Assembly (NCBI RefSeq): GCF_000282195.1
Contig: NZ_AKJT01000001.1
Location: 62,001-126,000 of the forward strand
From: Pseudomonas sp. GM18
GTDB lineage: Bacteria; Pseudomonadota; Gammaproteobacteria; Pseudomonadales; Pseudomonadaceae
Reading direction: 5' to 3'
Length of the DNA: 64,000 nucleotides
Below, in pieces: positions 1 through 7,883 of the stretch (position 1 is the stretch's first letter; every line of letters begins with the position of its first letter). The notes under the pieces are model-generated. The model was not told the origin of the DNA, did no database searches, and saw only the letters and a program-made list of their open reading frames with translations. The position numbers and the translations under genes are program-made.

Positions 1-543
1 CGCCCGGACATCGCCCGCGCCGAAGCGCAACTGGCCGCCGCCCAGGCCAACGTCACGGTCGCACGCGCCGCCATGTTGCCCGCCGTGACCCTCAGCGCCA
101 ACATCGGCTCGGGCGCCAACACGGCCAGCGATATTCTGCGCAGCCCTTTCTACAACCTCACCGCCGGGCTGGTCGCGCCGATCTTCAATAACGGCCGCCT
201 CGGTGCCGAGCGCGACAAGGCCACGGCCCGCCAACAAGAACTGCTGGAAGCCTACCGAGGCGCAATCATCAATGCTTTTGCCGACGTCGAAAAAGCCCTC
301 AACAGCATTCGCGGCCTGGATGAGCAGCGGCAGTGGCAACGCGAAGAACTGAACCAGGCCCAGACCGCGTTCAACATTGCGCAAAGCCGCTATCAGGCCG
401 GGGCCGAAGATTTGCTGACGGTACTGGAAACGCAGCGCACGTTGTATGCGGCGCAGGATTCGAATGTGCAGCTGCGGTTGTCGCGATTGCAGGCGAGCAT
501 TGCGTTGTACAAAGCGTTGGGTGGGGGGTGGCAGGTGCTTTGA
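1..543 (+). CDS. opmQ: Outer-membrane efflux protein OpmQ, C-terminal part (partial)
   Basis: The reading frame is open from base 1, so the gene begins outside the window; 180 residues remain. They show the second half of a TolC/OprM-type outer membrane factor: an opening RPDIARAEAQL motif, typical of the second helical repeat, a strand segment around ILRSPFYNLTAGLVAPIFNNGRL, then long coiled-coil helices rich in Ala, Gln and Glu. The family forms trimeric channels spanning the outer membrane and periplasm. The OpmQ assignment rests on context: in Pseudomonas the pvdR-pvdT-opmQ efflux genes sit next to pvdP, and pvdP follows here on the opposite strand. The complex secretes and recycles pyoverdine. 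A 13-bp perfect palindrome separates the two convergent genes. Confidence 0.85.
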   Translation, partial: RPDIARAEAQLAAAQANVTVARAAMLPAVTLSANIGSGANTASDILRSPFYNLTAGLVAPIFNNGRLGAERDKATARQQELLEAYRGAIINAFADVEKALNSIRGLDEQRQWQREELNQAQTAFNIAQSRYQAGAEDLLTVLETQRTLYAAQDSNVQLRLSRLQASIALYKALGGGWQVL

Positions 544-566
544 TCGAGGTTATCTGTACACCCTAT

Positions 567-594
567 GTGGCGAGGGAGCTTGCTCCCTCGCCAC
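567..594. repeat. REP-like palindrome, possible bidirectional terminator
   Basis: A 13-bp arm starting GTGGCGAGGG is followed by TT and then its exact reverse complement. It lies between the convergent ends of opmQ and pvdP. The same arm recurs at 53409-53430 and 53519-53540, so it is a dispersed repeat. There is no U-tract, so a role in termination is inferred only. Confidence 0.7.
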
Positions 595-605
595 AAGTGC
601 CTGGC

Positions 606-2234
606 TTACGACCTCAGCGGCTTGACCTTCAGATTCCGCGCATACCACGGCCGTTGCGGCACCCGCCGGAACAAATCCGCGAGTTTCTTTTCATCAGTGC
701 CGAAGGTGATGCGCAGCGCCAGTTTCATGGTTTCCGGGTCCATTTCCACCGACTTGCCGACCTGTAATCCCGGCGTGGTGCTACAACCGTGGGTGCTCGG
801 GCCGAGCCATGGATCATCAACTTCAACCCAGCGCCCCGGGGCGAACCAGGGCACGCCGTTGACCTCAAGCCGACTGAGTTCACCCGGATGGAAACGTTCG
901 TGGGCGCGGAACCAGTCTTCCAGACGATCGTCGATCCAGCCATGGAAGTGCCAGAACACCGGGTTCACGTGGGATGAAAACGGGTCACCGAGGAAGTCGT
1001 TTTCCGGCGCATACCAACGCGCGGCAAAGTCCGCCGGATCCCGGGCAAAAGGCACCGGCTGACCGTTGGACGGATCGCGCGGCACCGAGGCCCAGCGCAT
1101 GTGCAGCCAGTCGTGCAGGCCCAGCTCGATCTCCGAACCGAACTGCCCCAGGGTCAGCTTCGACAGATAACGCGGGTCGCGGTAACGGGATTCCCACACC
1201 TGAAAATTACTGTGATAGGTCTCGGCGGTTTTGATGTCGCTGACCCACTGGGTGTACTCGGTGTCTTCGGCGGCCAGCCAGGTGGGCGGCAGCGCCGTGC
1301 CATCGTGATTGTCGAAATAGCGGGCGAAGCCCTGACGGTCGCGCTCAAGCTCCGGCTGCGGCATCGGAAAGCTCGACCAGGACGGCAGGTCCTGCATCGA
1401 ACGCGCCGTGCCGAGCATGTGCCGGTGCATGAAGAAAAAGTCGACCCCCGAGCCATTACGGTCTTTGCGCGGCCCCCGGGCATCGCGCTCATTGTCCCGC
1501 GGGCCCGGCTGCCAGCCGATGCCGCGCAAAGCACCCTGTTGGTCTTTGGAGAGCTTGTGCCATTTGTCCCGCGTGGCGTGCCAGAGCTGGTGGAACAAGC
1601 GGTGTTCGGGGGATATCAGCCACGCCAGCAACGGCGGATTCAGCCCCACACGCTCACGGGCTTCGGGAAACAGCCGTTTGCGTGCGACAAAACGATTGTC
1701 CAGTTCCGGCAAACCGAGCGGGCGATCCAGACGCAGAATCCGCCCGCTGAGGGTGCCACTGCCGGCATTGCCAAAATCGGCCCAGACCTCATCGAGCGTG
1801 ACCGCCAGCTCATAAGCCGGCGCGCCGTTGGCCGATTGCCGATCGACCAGGCGCCAGTACAGCTGGCTGGCGTCAGGCGACACCAGATCGCCGATCACCC
1901 GGTAACGCGGCTCGGCTGCGCTGCGTAACTGCTGCGCAGTATCGAGGCAGCCACGCAGGCCGCGGCCGCGCTGGGCGATGTCGAGAAACAGCTCCAGCCC
2001 GTGCTGCGGTAAACCGTCGAGGCCCGCTTGCGAACCTTCGAAGCGGATATCCCAAATGCCTCGCAGCGAGTTGGCCAACTGCTGACCCGCGGTGTCCGCC
2101 AGGTCGACCGTCGCTTCGCCGGGGGTGATCGTCGGGTCCGGCTTCGTCCATTCGCGATGCCCATAATAAGCCGCAGGCACGGCAGCGCCAGTCAGCGCCA
2201 GGCCTGCCATGAACCATCGTCGAGAAATCGTCAT
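606..2234 (-). CDS. pvdP: Periplasmic tyrosinase PvdP, pyoverdine chromophore maturation
   Basis: This 542-residue protein is close to the usual PvdP length. The start at 2234 puts a twin-arginine signal (MTISRRWFMAG followed by a hydrophobic stretch) at the N-terminus; an upstream in-frame ATG at 2273 would add 13 unneeded residues. His-rich motifs fit a type-3 copper centre: FMHRHML, LHDWLHMRW and NPVFWHFHGWIDD, the last matching the CuB motif of tyrosinases. PvdP oxidises ferribactin-derived precursor in the periplasm during formation of the dihydroxyquinoline chromophore, after PvdE export and before or with PvdO. It is transcribed divergently from pvdM, with a TAAAT-N16-CGT site upstream. 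Confidence 0.93.
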   Translation of the reverse strand: MTISRRWFMAGLALTGAAVPAAYYGHREWTKPDPTITPGEATVDLADTAGQQLANSLRGIWDIRFEGSQAGLDGLPQHGLELFLDIAQRGRGLRGCLDTAQQLRSAAEPRYRVIGDLVSPDASQLYWRLVDRQSANGAPAYELAVTLDEVWADFGNAGSGTLSGRILRLDRPLGLPELDNRFVARKRLFPEARERVGLNPPLLAWLISPEHRLFHQLWHATRDKWHKLSKDQQGALRGIGWQPGPRDNERDARGPRKDRNGSGVDFFFMHRHMLGTARSMQDLPSWSSFPMPQPELERDRQGFARYFDNHDGTALPPTWLAAEDTEYTQWVSDIKTAETYHSNFQVWESRYRDPRYLSKLTLGQFGSEIELGLHDWLHMRWASVPRDPSNGQPVPFARDPADFAARWYAPENDFLGDPFSSHVNPVFWHFHGWIDDRLEDWFRAHERFHPGELSRLEVNGVPWFAPGRWVEVDDPWLGPSTHGCSTTPGLQVGKSVEMDPETMKLALRITFGTDEKKLADLFRRVPQRPWYARNLKVKPLRS

Positions 2235-2279
2235 TGCCCTACCTGTGTCAGCCATGAAGCAGGCTTTATCCAAGCTAGA

Positions 2280-2303
2280 ACGTTTGTTACCCCCGAAAAT
2301 TTA
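2280..2303 (-). promoter_or_regulatory. PvdS iron-starvation box upstream of pvdP
   Basis: On the minus strand TAAAT (2299-2303) is followed by 16 bases and CGT (2280-2282). This exactly fits the PvdS-dependent consensus TAAAT-N16-CGT. It lies about 46 bases upstream of the chosen pvdP start. Confidence 0.85.
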
Positions 2304-2311
2304 AAAGCATC

Positions 2312-2325
2312 GCGGGCAAGCCCGC
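2312..2325. repeat. Short REP-like palindrome between divergent promoters
   Basis: GCGGGC-AA-GCCCGC lies between the two oppositely oriented iron-starvation boxes. The same GCGGGCAAG core recurs at 52501, 52549, 52610 and 61031. Confidence 0.5.
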
Positions 2326-2340
2326 TCCCGCAAGCTCACC

Positions 2341-2364
2341 TAAATTTCCCTGCCAGCCACTCGT
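2341..2364 (+). promoter_or_regulatory. PvdS iron-starvation box upstream of pvdMNOE
   Basis: TAAAT (2341-2345), 16 bases, then CGT (2362-2364): an exact TAAAT-N16-CGT match about 62 bases before the pvdM start. It probably drives pvdM-pvdN-pvdO-pvdE and, by read-through, the terminal NRPS gene at 7884. Confidence 0.87.
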
Positions 2365-2426
2365 TCCTCCCAGATAGCAAAGGCCCCTGCGCCTGCACCG
2401 GGGCGGCGAACCTGACAGAGATGGCA

Positions 2427-3797
2427 ATGACAAAACCACGTTCGAAAAAGGCTCTTTACATCGGCCTGCCGCTGGCCCTGGCAATCAGCGCCGGCGCCGG
2501 CTTCGCGGTCTGGTATTACGGATTCAAGGACAACCCCGGTTACCCGATCAAGGTCATGAAACAGGCCGACGAGTTGCACGAGCGCATGCTCTCCTTCGAT
2601 AGCCACATCAGCCTGATGCAGAACTTCGGCACCCAGGGCAACGAAGCCGACAAGGATGGCAAGGGCCAGTTCGACCTGGTCAAGGCCAACCGCGGACGCC
2701 TGTCCGGCGCGGCCCTGACAATTTTCGGCTGGCCGGAACTGTGGAATGGCGCCAACGCGCCGCACAAGCCCACCGCCGGTTTTGTCGAAGAGGCACGCAA
2801 CCAGCAGGAGATCCGCTACAAGATTATTTCCGGGATGGTCCGCGACTTTCCCAATCAGGTTGCCATTGCCTACACCCCCGACGATTTCCGTCGTTTGCAC
2901 GGTGAAGGCAAGTTCGCGATTTTCATCAGCATGCTCAATGCCTACCCGCTGGGCCACGACCTCAACCTGCTGGACCTGTGGACAGCACGCGGCATGCGCA
3001 TGTTCGGCTTCAGCTACATCGGCAATAACGACTGGGCCGACTCTTCGCGCCCCCTGCCGTTTTTCAACGATTCGCCCGATGCCCTCGACGGCCTCTCCGA
3101 CCTGGGCAAGCAAGCGGTGCATCGCTTGAATGATCTGGGCGTGATCATCGACGTGTCGCAAATGTCGGCCAAGGCCCTGGAGCAAGTCGCGCAATTGAGC
3201 CGCACGCCGATGGTCGCCTCGCACTCGGCGCCACGGGCGATGGTCGATATCCCGCGCAATCTCAGCGACAAGGAAATGCAGCTGATCAAGAACAGTGGCG
3301 GCGTGGTGCAGGTGGTCGGTTTCTCCCAATACCTGCGCCCGCTGACCCAGACCACCCAGGACAAACTCAACGAACTGCGCAAGGAGTTCGACCTGCCGCC
3401 CCTGCCGAACCTCGCCATGGCGTTGATGCCGGGCGACCCGGTCATCGCTGCCTGGTCGGAGAAAAAATTCGGCCAGTACGCCAGCCGTCTCTACGCGATT
3501 CTCGAAAAAGAACCCAAAGCCACCCTCAAGGACCTCGGTGATGCCATCGATTACACAGTGCGCAAAATCGGCATTGACCATGTCGGCATCAGCTCCGATT
3601 TCAACGAAGGGGGCGGCGTCAAGGGTTGGAACAACGTCGGTGAAATTCGCAATGTCACGGCGGAACTGATTTCGCGCGGCTACTCCGAAGCAGACATCGC
3701 CAAGCTCTGGGGCGGCAACTTCCTGCGGGTCTGGGATCAGGTGCAGAAAGCCGCCAAGCCAGCGCTGATTTCACAACAAGGCACGAGCAAACCATGA
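2427..3797 (+). CDS. pvdM: PvdM, membrane-anchored dipeptidase-like pyoverdine maturation protein
   Basis: A 456-residue protein of the renal dipeptidase (M19) family with an N-terminal membrane anchor (about residues 10-30, YIGLPLALAISAGAGFAVW). Metal-site-type motifs can be seen: FDSHISL near the start, VASHSAPRAM in the middle and HVGISSDFNEGGG near the end. PvdM is a periplasmic protein needed in pyoverdine fluorophore maturation, acting with PvdP. Two ATGs are possible (2421, 2427). The second has AGAG six bases upstream, while for the first the same bases would touch the start codon. The stop overlaps the pvdN start (ATGA), implying translational coupling. Confidence 0.93.
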   Translation: MTKPRSKKALYIGLPLALAISAGAGFAVWYYGFKDNPGYPIKVMKQADELHERMLSFDSHISLMQNFGTQGNEADKDGKGQFDLVKANRGRLSGAALTIFGWPELWNGANAPHKPTAGFVEEARNQQEIRYKIISGMVRDFPNQVAIAYTPDDFRRLHGEGKFAIFISMLNAYPLGHDLNLLDLWTARGMRMFGFSYIGNNDWADSSRPLPFFNDSPDALDGLSDLGKQAVHRLNDLGVIIDVSQMSAKALEQVAQLSRTPMVASHSAPRAMVDIPRNLSDKEMQLIKNSGGVVQVVGFSQYLRPLTQTTQDKLNELRKEFDLPPLPNLAMALMPGDPVIAAWSEKKFGQYASRLYAILEKEPKATLKDLGDAIDYTVRKIGIDHVGISSDFNEGGGVKGWNNVGEIRNVTAELISRGYSEADIAKLWGGNFLRVWDQVQKAAKPALISQQGTSKP

Positions 3798-5074
3798 GCG
3801 ATCGTCGCACCTTTCTGAAACAGGCCGGGATCCTCGCCGCCGGCCTGCCCTTGACTGTCGGTCTGGACAACGTCGCCAGCGCCACGCCGCAGCCCTCGCC
3901 ACCTCGGGACAAATGGGCGCAACTGCGGCAGCTGTTCGACCAGGATCCGGACTACCTGCATTTCTCCAATTTCCTGATCACCTCGCACCCAAAGCCTGTG
4001 CGTGAAGCGATCGAGATGCACCGTGCCGCCCTCGATAAAAACCCCGGGCTGGCGATGGACTGGGACCTGGGTGTTATCGAGCAGCGTGAAGAAGAGGTGC
4101 GTGTCTGGGCCGGTCGTTACCTGCAAGCCAATGCCAAACAGATCGCCTTGACCGGCAGCACCACCGAAGGCCTAGCGATGATTTACGGCGGCGTTCATGT
4201 GCGCCCGGACCAGGAAATCCTCACCACGGCCCACGAGCATTACGCGACCCACACCATTCTCGCTCTGCGCACCCAACGGGACGGCACCCGGGTGCGCAAG
4301 ATCAGGCTGTTCAAGAATCCGCAGACGGTCTCCAAAGCCGAGATCCTTGCCTCGATCGACCAGAACATCAAACCCGAAACCCGCGTCCTGGGCATGACTT
4401 GGGTGCACTCCGGCAGCGGTGTGAAACTGCCGATCGCCGACATCGGCGCGCTGGTGGACAAGCACAATCGCGGCCGCGCCGACCAGGACCGCATTATTTA
4501 CCTGGTCGACGGCGTGCACGGTTTTGGTGTCGAGGACTTGAGTTTTCCGGCCATGAACTGCGATTTCTTCATCGCCGGCACCCACAAATGGCTGTTCGGC
4601 CCCCGTGGCACCGGCATCGTTTGCAGCCGCAGTGAAGAGGTCAAATACGTCACGCCGATCATCCCGACCTTCTCCGAAGCCACGGCGTTCTCCACCACCA
4701 TGACACCCGGCGGTTATCACTCGTTCGAGCACCGCTGGGCGCTGAACGAAGCCTTCAAGCTGCATTTGCAATGGGGCAAGGCCGATGTTCAGGCGCGTAT
4801 CCATGCGCTGAACAGCTATATGAAAAAACGCCTGCAAGCGCACCCGCAAATCGAACTGGTCACGCCCCTGAGCCCCGAGCTGTCGTCCGGCTTCAGCTTC
4901 TTCCGGGTCAAGGGCCAGAGCAGCGACAAGATCGCCGCCTGGCTGATGCAAAACCGCGTGATCGCCGATGCCGTGGAGCGCGACGTCGGCCCGGTAATCC
5001 GCACGGCGCCGGGGCTGCTCAACACCGAAGCTGAAGTCGACCGCTTCATCGCGTTGCTCGGCAAACAGCTCTGA
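3794..5074 (+). CDS. pvdN: PvdN, periplasmic PLP-dependent pyoverdine side-chain modifying enzyme
   Basis: A 426-residue class V aminotransferase-fold protein. The N-terminus carries a Tat signal (SDRRTFLKQAG, then a hydrophobic core ending near ASA). The PLP-binding lysine is in FIAGTHKWLFGPRGTG, and LVDGVHGFG supplies the Asp and His typical of the fold. In P. fluorescens PvdN acts in the periplasm on the glutamate residue attached to the chromophore, leading to the succinamide-type side chain. It is co-transcribed with pvdM through an ATGA overlap and precedes pvdO by about 40 bases. Length and motifs look complete. Confidence 0.93.
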   Translation: MSDRRTFLKQAGILAAGLPLTVGLDNVASATPQPSPPRDKWAQLRQLFDQDPDYLHFSNFLITSHPKPVREAIEMHRAALDKNPGLAMDWDLGVIEQREEEVRVWAGRYLQANAKQIALTGSTTEGLAMIYGGVHVRPDQEILTTAHEHYATHTILALRTQRDGTRVRKIRLFKNPQTVSKAEILASIDQNIKPETRVLGMTWVHSGSGVKLPIADIGALVDKHNRGRADQDRIIYLVDGVHGFGVEDLSFPAMNCDFFIAGTHKWLFGPRGTGIVCSRSEEVKYVTPIIPTFSEATAFSTTMTPGGYHSFEHRWALNEAFKLHLQWGKADVQARIHALNSYMKKRLQAHPQIELVTPLSPELSSGFSFFRVKGQSSDKIAAWLMQNRVIADAVERDVGPVIRTAPGLLNTEAEVDRFIALLGKQL

Positions 5075-5117
5075 TCGCCAGCCCCCTCTGATTCCTTTTA
5101 ACTTTTTATCGAGAGCA

Positions 5118-6008
5118 ATGATGAACAGTGAGCTGCGTAGTTTTTCCCTGAAGACGCTCCCCGCACTGGCCTTCGCCGCCGTGGTTGCAGGCCTGCTGCC
5201 GGGCGTCGCTCAGGCTGCCGCCCCCGCCCCGCCCGGCAAGGTTTTCAAGGATTGCAAGGACTGCCCGGAGATGGTCGTGCTGCCCACCGGGACCTTCACC
5301 ATGGGCACCCCGGACAATGAAGTGGGTCGCGAGCCAGACGAAGGTCCGTTGCACCCGGTGACCTTCGCCAAACCGCTGGCCATCAGCCGCTTTCAGGTGC
5401 TGGCCGGCGAGTGGGACGCGTACCTGCGCGACAGCGGTTATGTCATGCCCGACGGCGACACCCGCCCGGGCCGCGAGTGCAAGGCCGGCGTGCCGCGCTA
5501 TGAACGCACGGCCAGGCATCCGGCAGTGTGCATGGACTTCCCCGAGGTCAATGCCTACGTGGCCTGGCTCTCGAAGAAGACCGGCAAACACTATCGACTG
5601 GTCAGCGAATCGCTGCGTGAGTACGCCGCCCGCGCGGGCAGCAGCGGCCCGTTCCCCTTCCCGTTCGATGAAGGCAAGGAATACAGCATCGCCAAACACG
5701 CCAACACCTACGGCGCCGCCGATGGCTACAACTTCACCTCACCGGCGGGCAGTTTCCCGGCCAACGCCTTCGGCGTGTACGACATGCACGGCAACGTCTA
5801 TGAGTGGACCGCCGATTGCTACAACGAGAACTACATCGGAGCACCGAGCGATGGCAGCGCGTGGTTGACCGGCGAATGCACGGCCCGACGCATTCGAGGC
5901 AATGACTGGGGTGAAGCACCGGTGTTCTCGCGTTCGGGCAACCGTAACGCCACCTACCCCGATACCCGTGGCGACTGGCTCGGTTTTCGCGTTGCGCGAG
6001 ACCTGTGA
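5118..6008 (+). CDS. pvdO: PvdO, formylglycine-generating-enzyme-like pyoverdine maturation oxidase
   Basis: A 296-residue exported protein with a signal peptide (hydrophobic LPALAFAAVVAGLLPG, likely cut near AQAAA). It has the FGE-sulfatase (SUMF1) fold signature: MVVLPTGTFTMG at the start of the mature domain and MHGNVYEWTADCY near the end. PvdO is periplasmic and is required for the final oxidation of dihydropyoverdine to pyoverdine. Two adjacent ATGs (5118, 5121) are equally possible starts behind GAGAG. In P. aeruginosa PAO1 the formyltransferase gene pvdF lies between pvdO and pvdE. Here only about 80 bases separate them, so pvdF is absent from this position. Confidence 0.93.
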   Translation: MMNSELRSFSLKTLPALAFAAVVAGLLPGVAQAAAPAPPGKVFKDCKDCPEMVVLPTGTFTMGTPDNEVGREPDEGPLHPVTFAKPLAISRFQVLAGEWDAYLRDSGYVMPDGDTRPGRECKAGVPRYERTARHPAVCMDFPEVNAYVAWLSKKTGKHYRLVSESLREYAARAGSSGPFPFPFDEGKEYSIAKHANTYGAADGYNFTSPAGSFPANAFGVYDMHGNVYEWTADCYNENYIGAPSDGSAWLTGECTARRIRGNDWGEAPVFSRSGNRNATYPDTRGDWLGFRVARDL

Positions 6009-6088
6009 TGCACGCCCACGAACAGCTCAACCCTTGAACCTCAACCCTTGAACTTCTGCCCTTGACGGCACTTGAAGCGGAAACCCCC

Positions 6089-7747
6089 ATGACCTCGAAT
6101 TCCCGCGGAGCCATCAGTGAAGTCCTCAGCCTGCTCAAGCCTTACCGGGTCGTCGTGGTGCTGTCGATCCTGCTTGGCATGCTGGGTGGACTCAGCATTA
6201 CCGCGCTGCTTGCGACCATCAACGACGCCCTGAACGCCGAAGGCAGCCCCACCGCCAGTGTGCTGATGACATTTGTCGGCCTGTGCGCGCTGGCCCTGAC
6301 GGCGTCGATTCTGTCGGACATCGGCACCAATCATGTCGGCCAACGCATCATTGCCGGGCTGCGTAAATCCCTGGGCGAGAAAGTCCTGTTGGCCCCGATC
6401 GAACAGATCGAGCGCTATCGCAGCCATCGACTCATTCCGGTCCTGACCCACGATGTCGACACCGTCAGCAGCTTCGCCTTTTCCTTCGCGCCGCTGGCCA
6501 TTGCCTTCACCGTGACCCTGGGCTGCCTGAGCTACCTGGCGTATCTGTCGTTGCCGATGTTCGCCCTGTTGCTGGTGGCACTGGTGATCGGCACCGTGGT
6601 GCAGTATGTGGCCAGGGCCAAGGGCATCAAGGGCTTCGAAGCCGCTCGCGAGGCTGAAGACGAACTGCAAAAGCACTACAACGCGATTGCCGCCGGCGCC
6701 AAGGAACTGCGCATTCATCGCCCGCGTCGCCAACGCATGTTCAGCCAGCGCATCGAAGGCACCGCCGACTACATCTGCGATACCCACATCCGTTCGATCA
6801 ACACGTTCGTGGTGGCCAAGACCTTCGGTTCGATGCTGTTTTTCGTGGTCATCGGCCTGGCACTGGCGCTGCAGTCGTTTTGGCTGGGCACTGACAAAGC
6901 GGTCCTCAGCGGTTTCGTACTGGTGTTGCTGTACATGAAAGGCCCGCTGGAATACCTGGTCATCACCCTGCCGGTAGTCAGCCGCGCCAACATCGCCTTC
7001 AAACGGATTGCCGACCTTGCCGAACAGTTTTCCTCGCCCGAGCCGCACTTGCTGCTCAGTGACAAAAACACCCCCAAAACGGCGGTCGAACACCTCGAAT
7101 TGCGAGATGTGCATTTCGCGTTCCCGCCGGTGGACGGCAGCAAACCCTTCACCCTCGGGCCGGTCAACCTCTCCATCGCCCAAGGTGAAATCGTGTTCAT
7201 CGTCGGCGAGAACGGCGGTGGCAAGACCACACTGATCAAGTTGCTGCTGGGCCTCTACGCGCCACAGGGTGGTGAAATCATCCTCAACGGTGCGCCAGTG
7301 CTGGCCAGCAATCGCGACGATTATCGCCAGTTGTTCACCACGATTTTTGCCGATTACTACCTGTTCGACGAACTGGTGCAAGGCGACCAGCAGGTTCCCG
7401 AAGACGCCAACCGTTACCTGGAACGCCTGGAAATCGCCCACAAAGTCAGCATCCGCGATGGTGCATTCAGCACCACCGACCTGTCCACCGGCCAGCGCAA
7501 ACGCCTGGCCCTGTTGAATGCCTGGCTGGAGGAGCGTCCGGTGCTGGTGTTCGACGAGTGGGCGGCTGACCAGGATCCAGTGTTCCGGCGAATTTTCTAC
7601 ACCGAACTGCTGCCGGAACTGAAGTACCTGGGCAAGACCATCATCGTCATTTCCCACGACGACCGTTACTTCGATGTCGCCGACCAACTGGTGCGGATGG
7701 AGGGCGGACGGGTCGTCGCGCAGAAGCAGTCGTTGGCAGCGGTCTGA
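6089..7747 (+). CDS. pvdE: PvdE, inner-membrane ABC exporter of the pyoverdine precursor
   Basis: A 552-residue ABC half-transporter of the cyclic-peptide exporter type. The N-terminal half has the hydrophobic segments of an exporter membrane domain. The C-terminal half has Walker A (VGENGGGKTT), the signature (LSTGQRKRLAL) and Walker B (VLVFDEW), then a switch His in VISHDDRYF. PvdE moves acylated ferribactin from cytoplasm to periplasm, where PvdQ, PvdP, PvdM, PvdN and PvdO finish it. The ATG at 6089 gives the expected length and MTSNSRG start; a TTG at 6062 is less likely. It lies 80 bases after pvdO in the same operon. Confidence 0.92.
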   Translation: MTSNSRGAISEVLSLLKPYRVVVVLSILLGMLGGLSITALLATINDALNAEGSPTASVLMTFVGLCALALTASILSDIGTNHVGQRIIAGLRKSLGEKVLLAPIEQIERYRSHRLIPVLTHDVDTVSSFAFSFAPLAIAFTVTLGCLSYLAYLSLPMFALLLVALVIGTVVQYVARAKGIKGFEAAREAEDELQKHYNAIAAGAKELRIHRPRRQRMFSQRIEGTADYICDTHIRSINTFVVAKTFGSMLFFVVIGLALALQSFWLGTDKAVLSGFVLVLLYMKGPLEYLVITLPVVSRANIAFKRIADLAEQFSSPEPHLLLSDKNTPKTAVEHLELRDVHFAFPPVDGSKPFTLGPVNLSIAQGEIVFIVGENGGGKTTLIKLLLGLYAPQGGEIILNGAPVLASNRDDYRQLFTTIFADYYLFDELVQGDQQVPEDANRYLERLEIAHKVSIRDGAFSTTDLSTGQRKRLALLNAWLEERPVLVFDEWAADQDPVFRRIFYTELLPELKYLGKTIIVISHDDRYFDVADQLVRMEGGRVVAQKQSLAAV

Positions 7748-7776
7748 TCACGTTCTCTGCCGATGCCTGTCAATCC

Positions 7777-7798
7777 GCCGGAGCGCCCTCGTTCCGGC
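7777..7798 (+). other. Hairpin between pvdE and the terminal NRPS gene
   Basis: GCCGGAGCG-CCCT-CGTTCCGGC can form a 9-bp stem with one G-T pair. No T-run follows, so it is not a normal terminator. It may be an mRNA processing or stability element in an operon that continues into 7884. Confidence 0.4.
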
Positions 7799-7883
7799 AG
7801 TTACCCACTGAATGTTTACCCGTGTGGGCGCAATGTCCGGCCAAGCCGTCAGCGCCCAGGCGGCCGCCGACGACGAGAGACCG

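Noticed and set aside
2340-3581. 413-codon minus-strand frame inside pvdM
   Set aside because: It is antisense to pvdM, whose family motifs, PvdS promoter and coupling to pvdN are clear.
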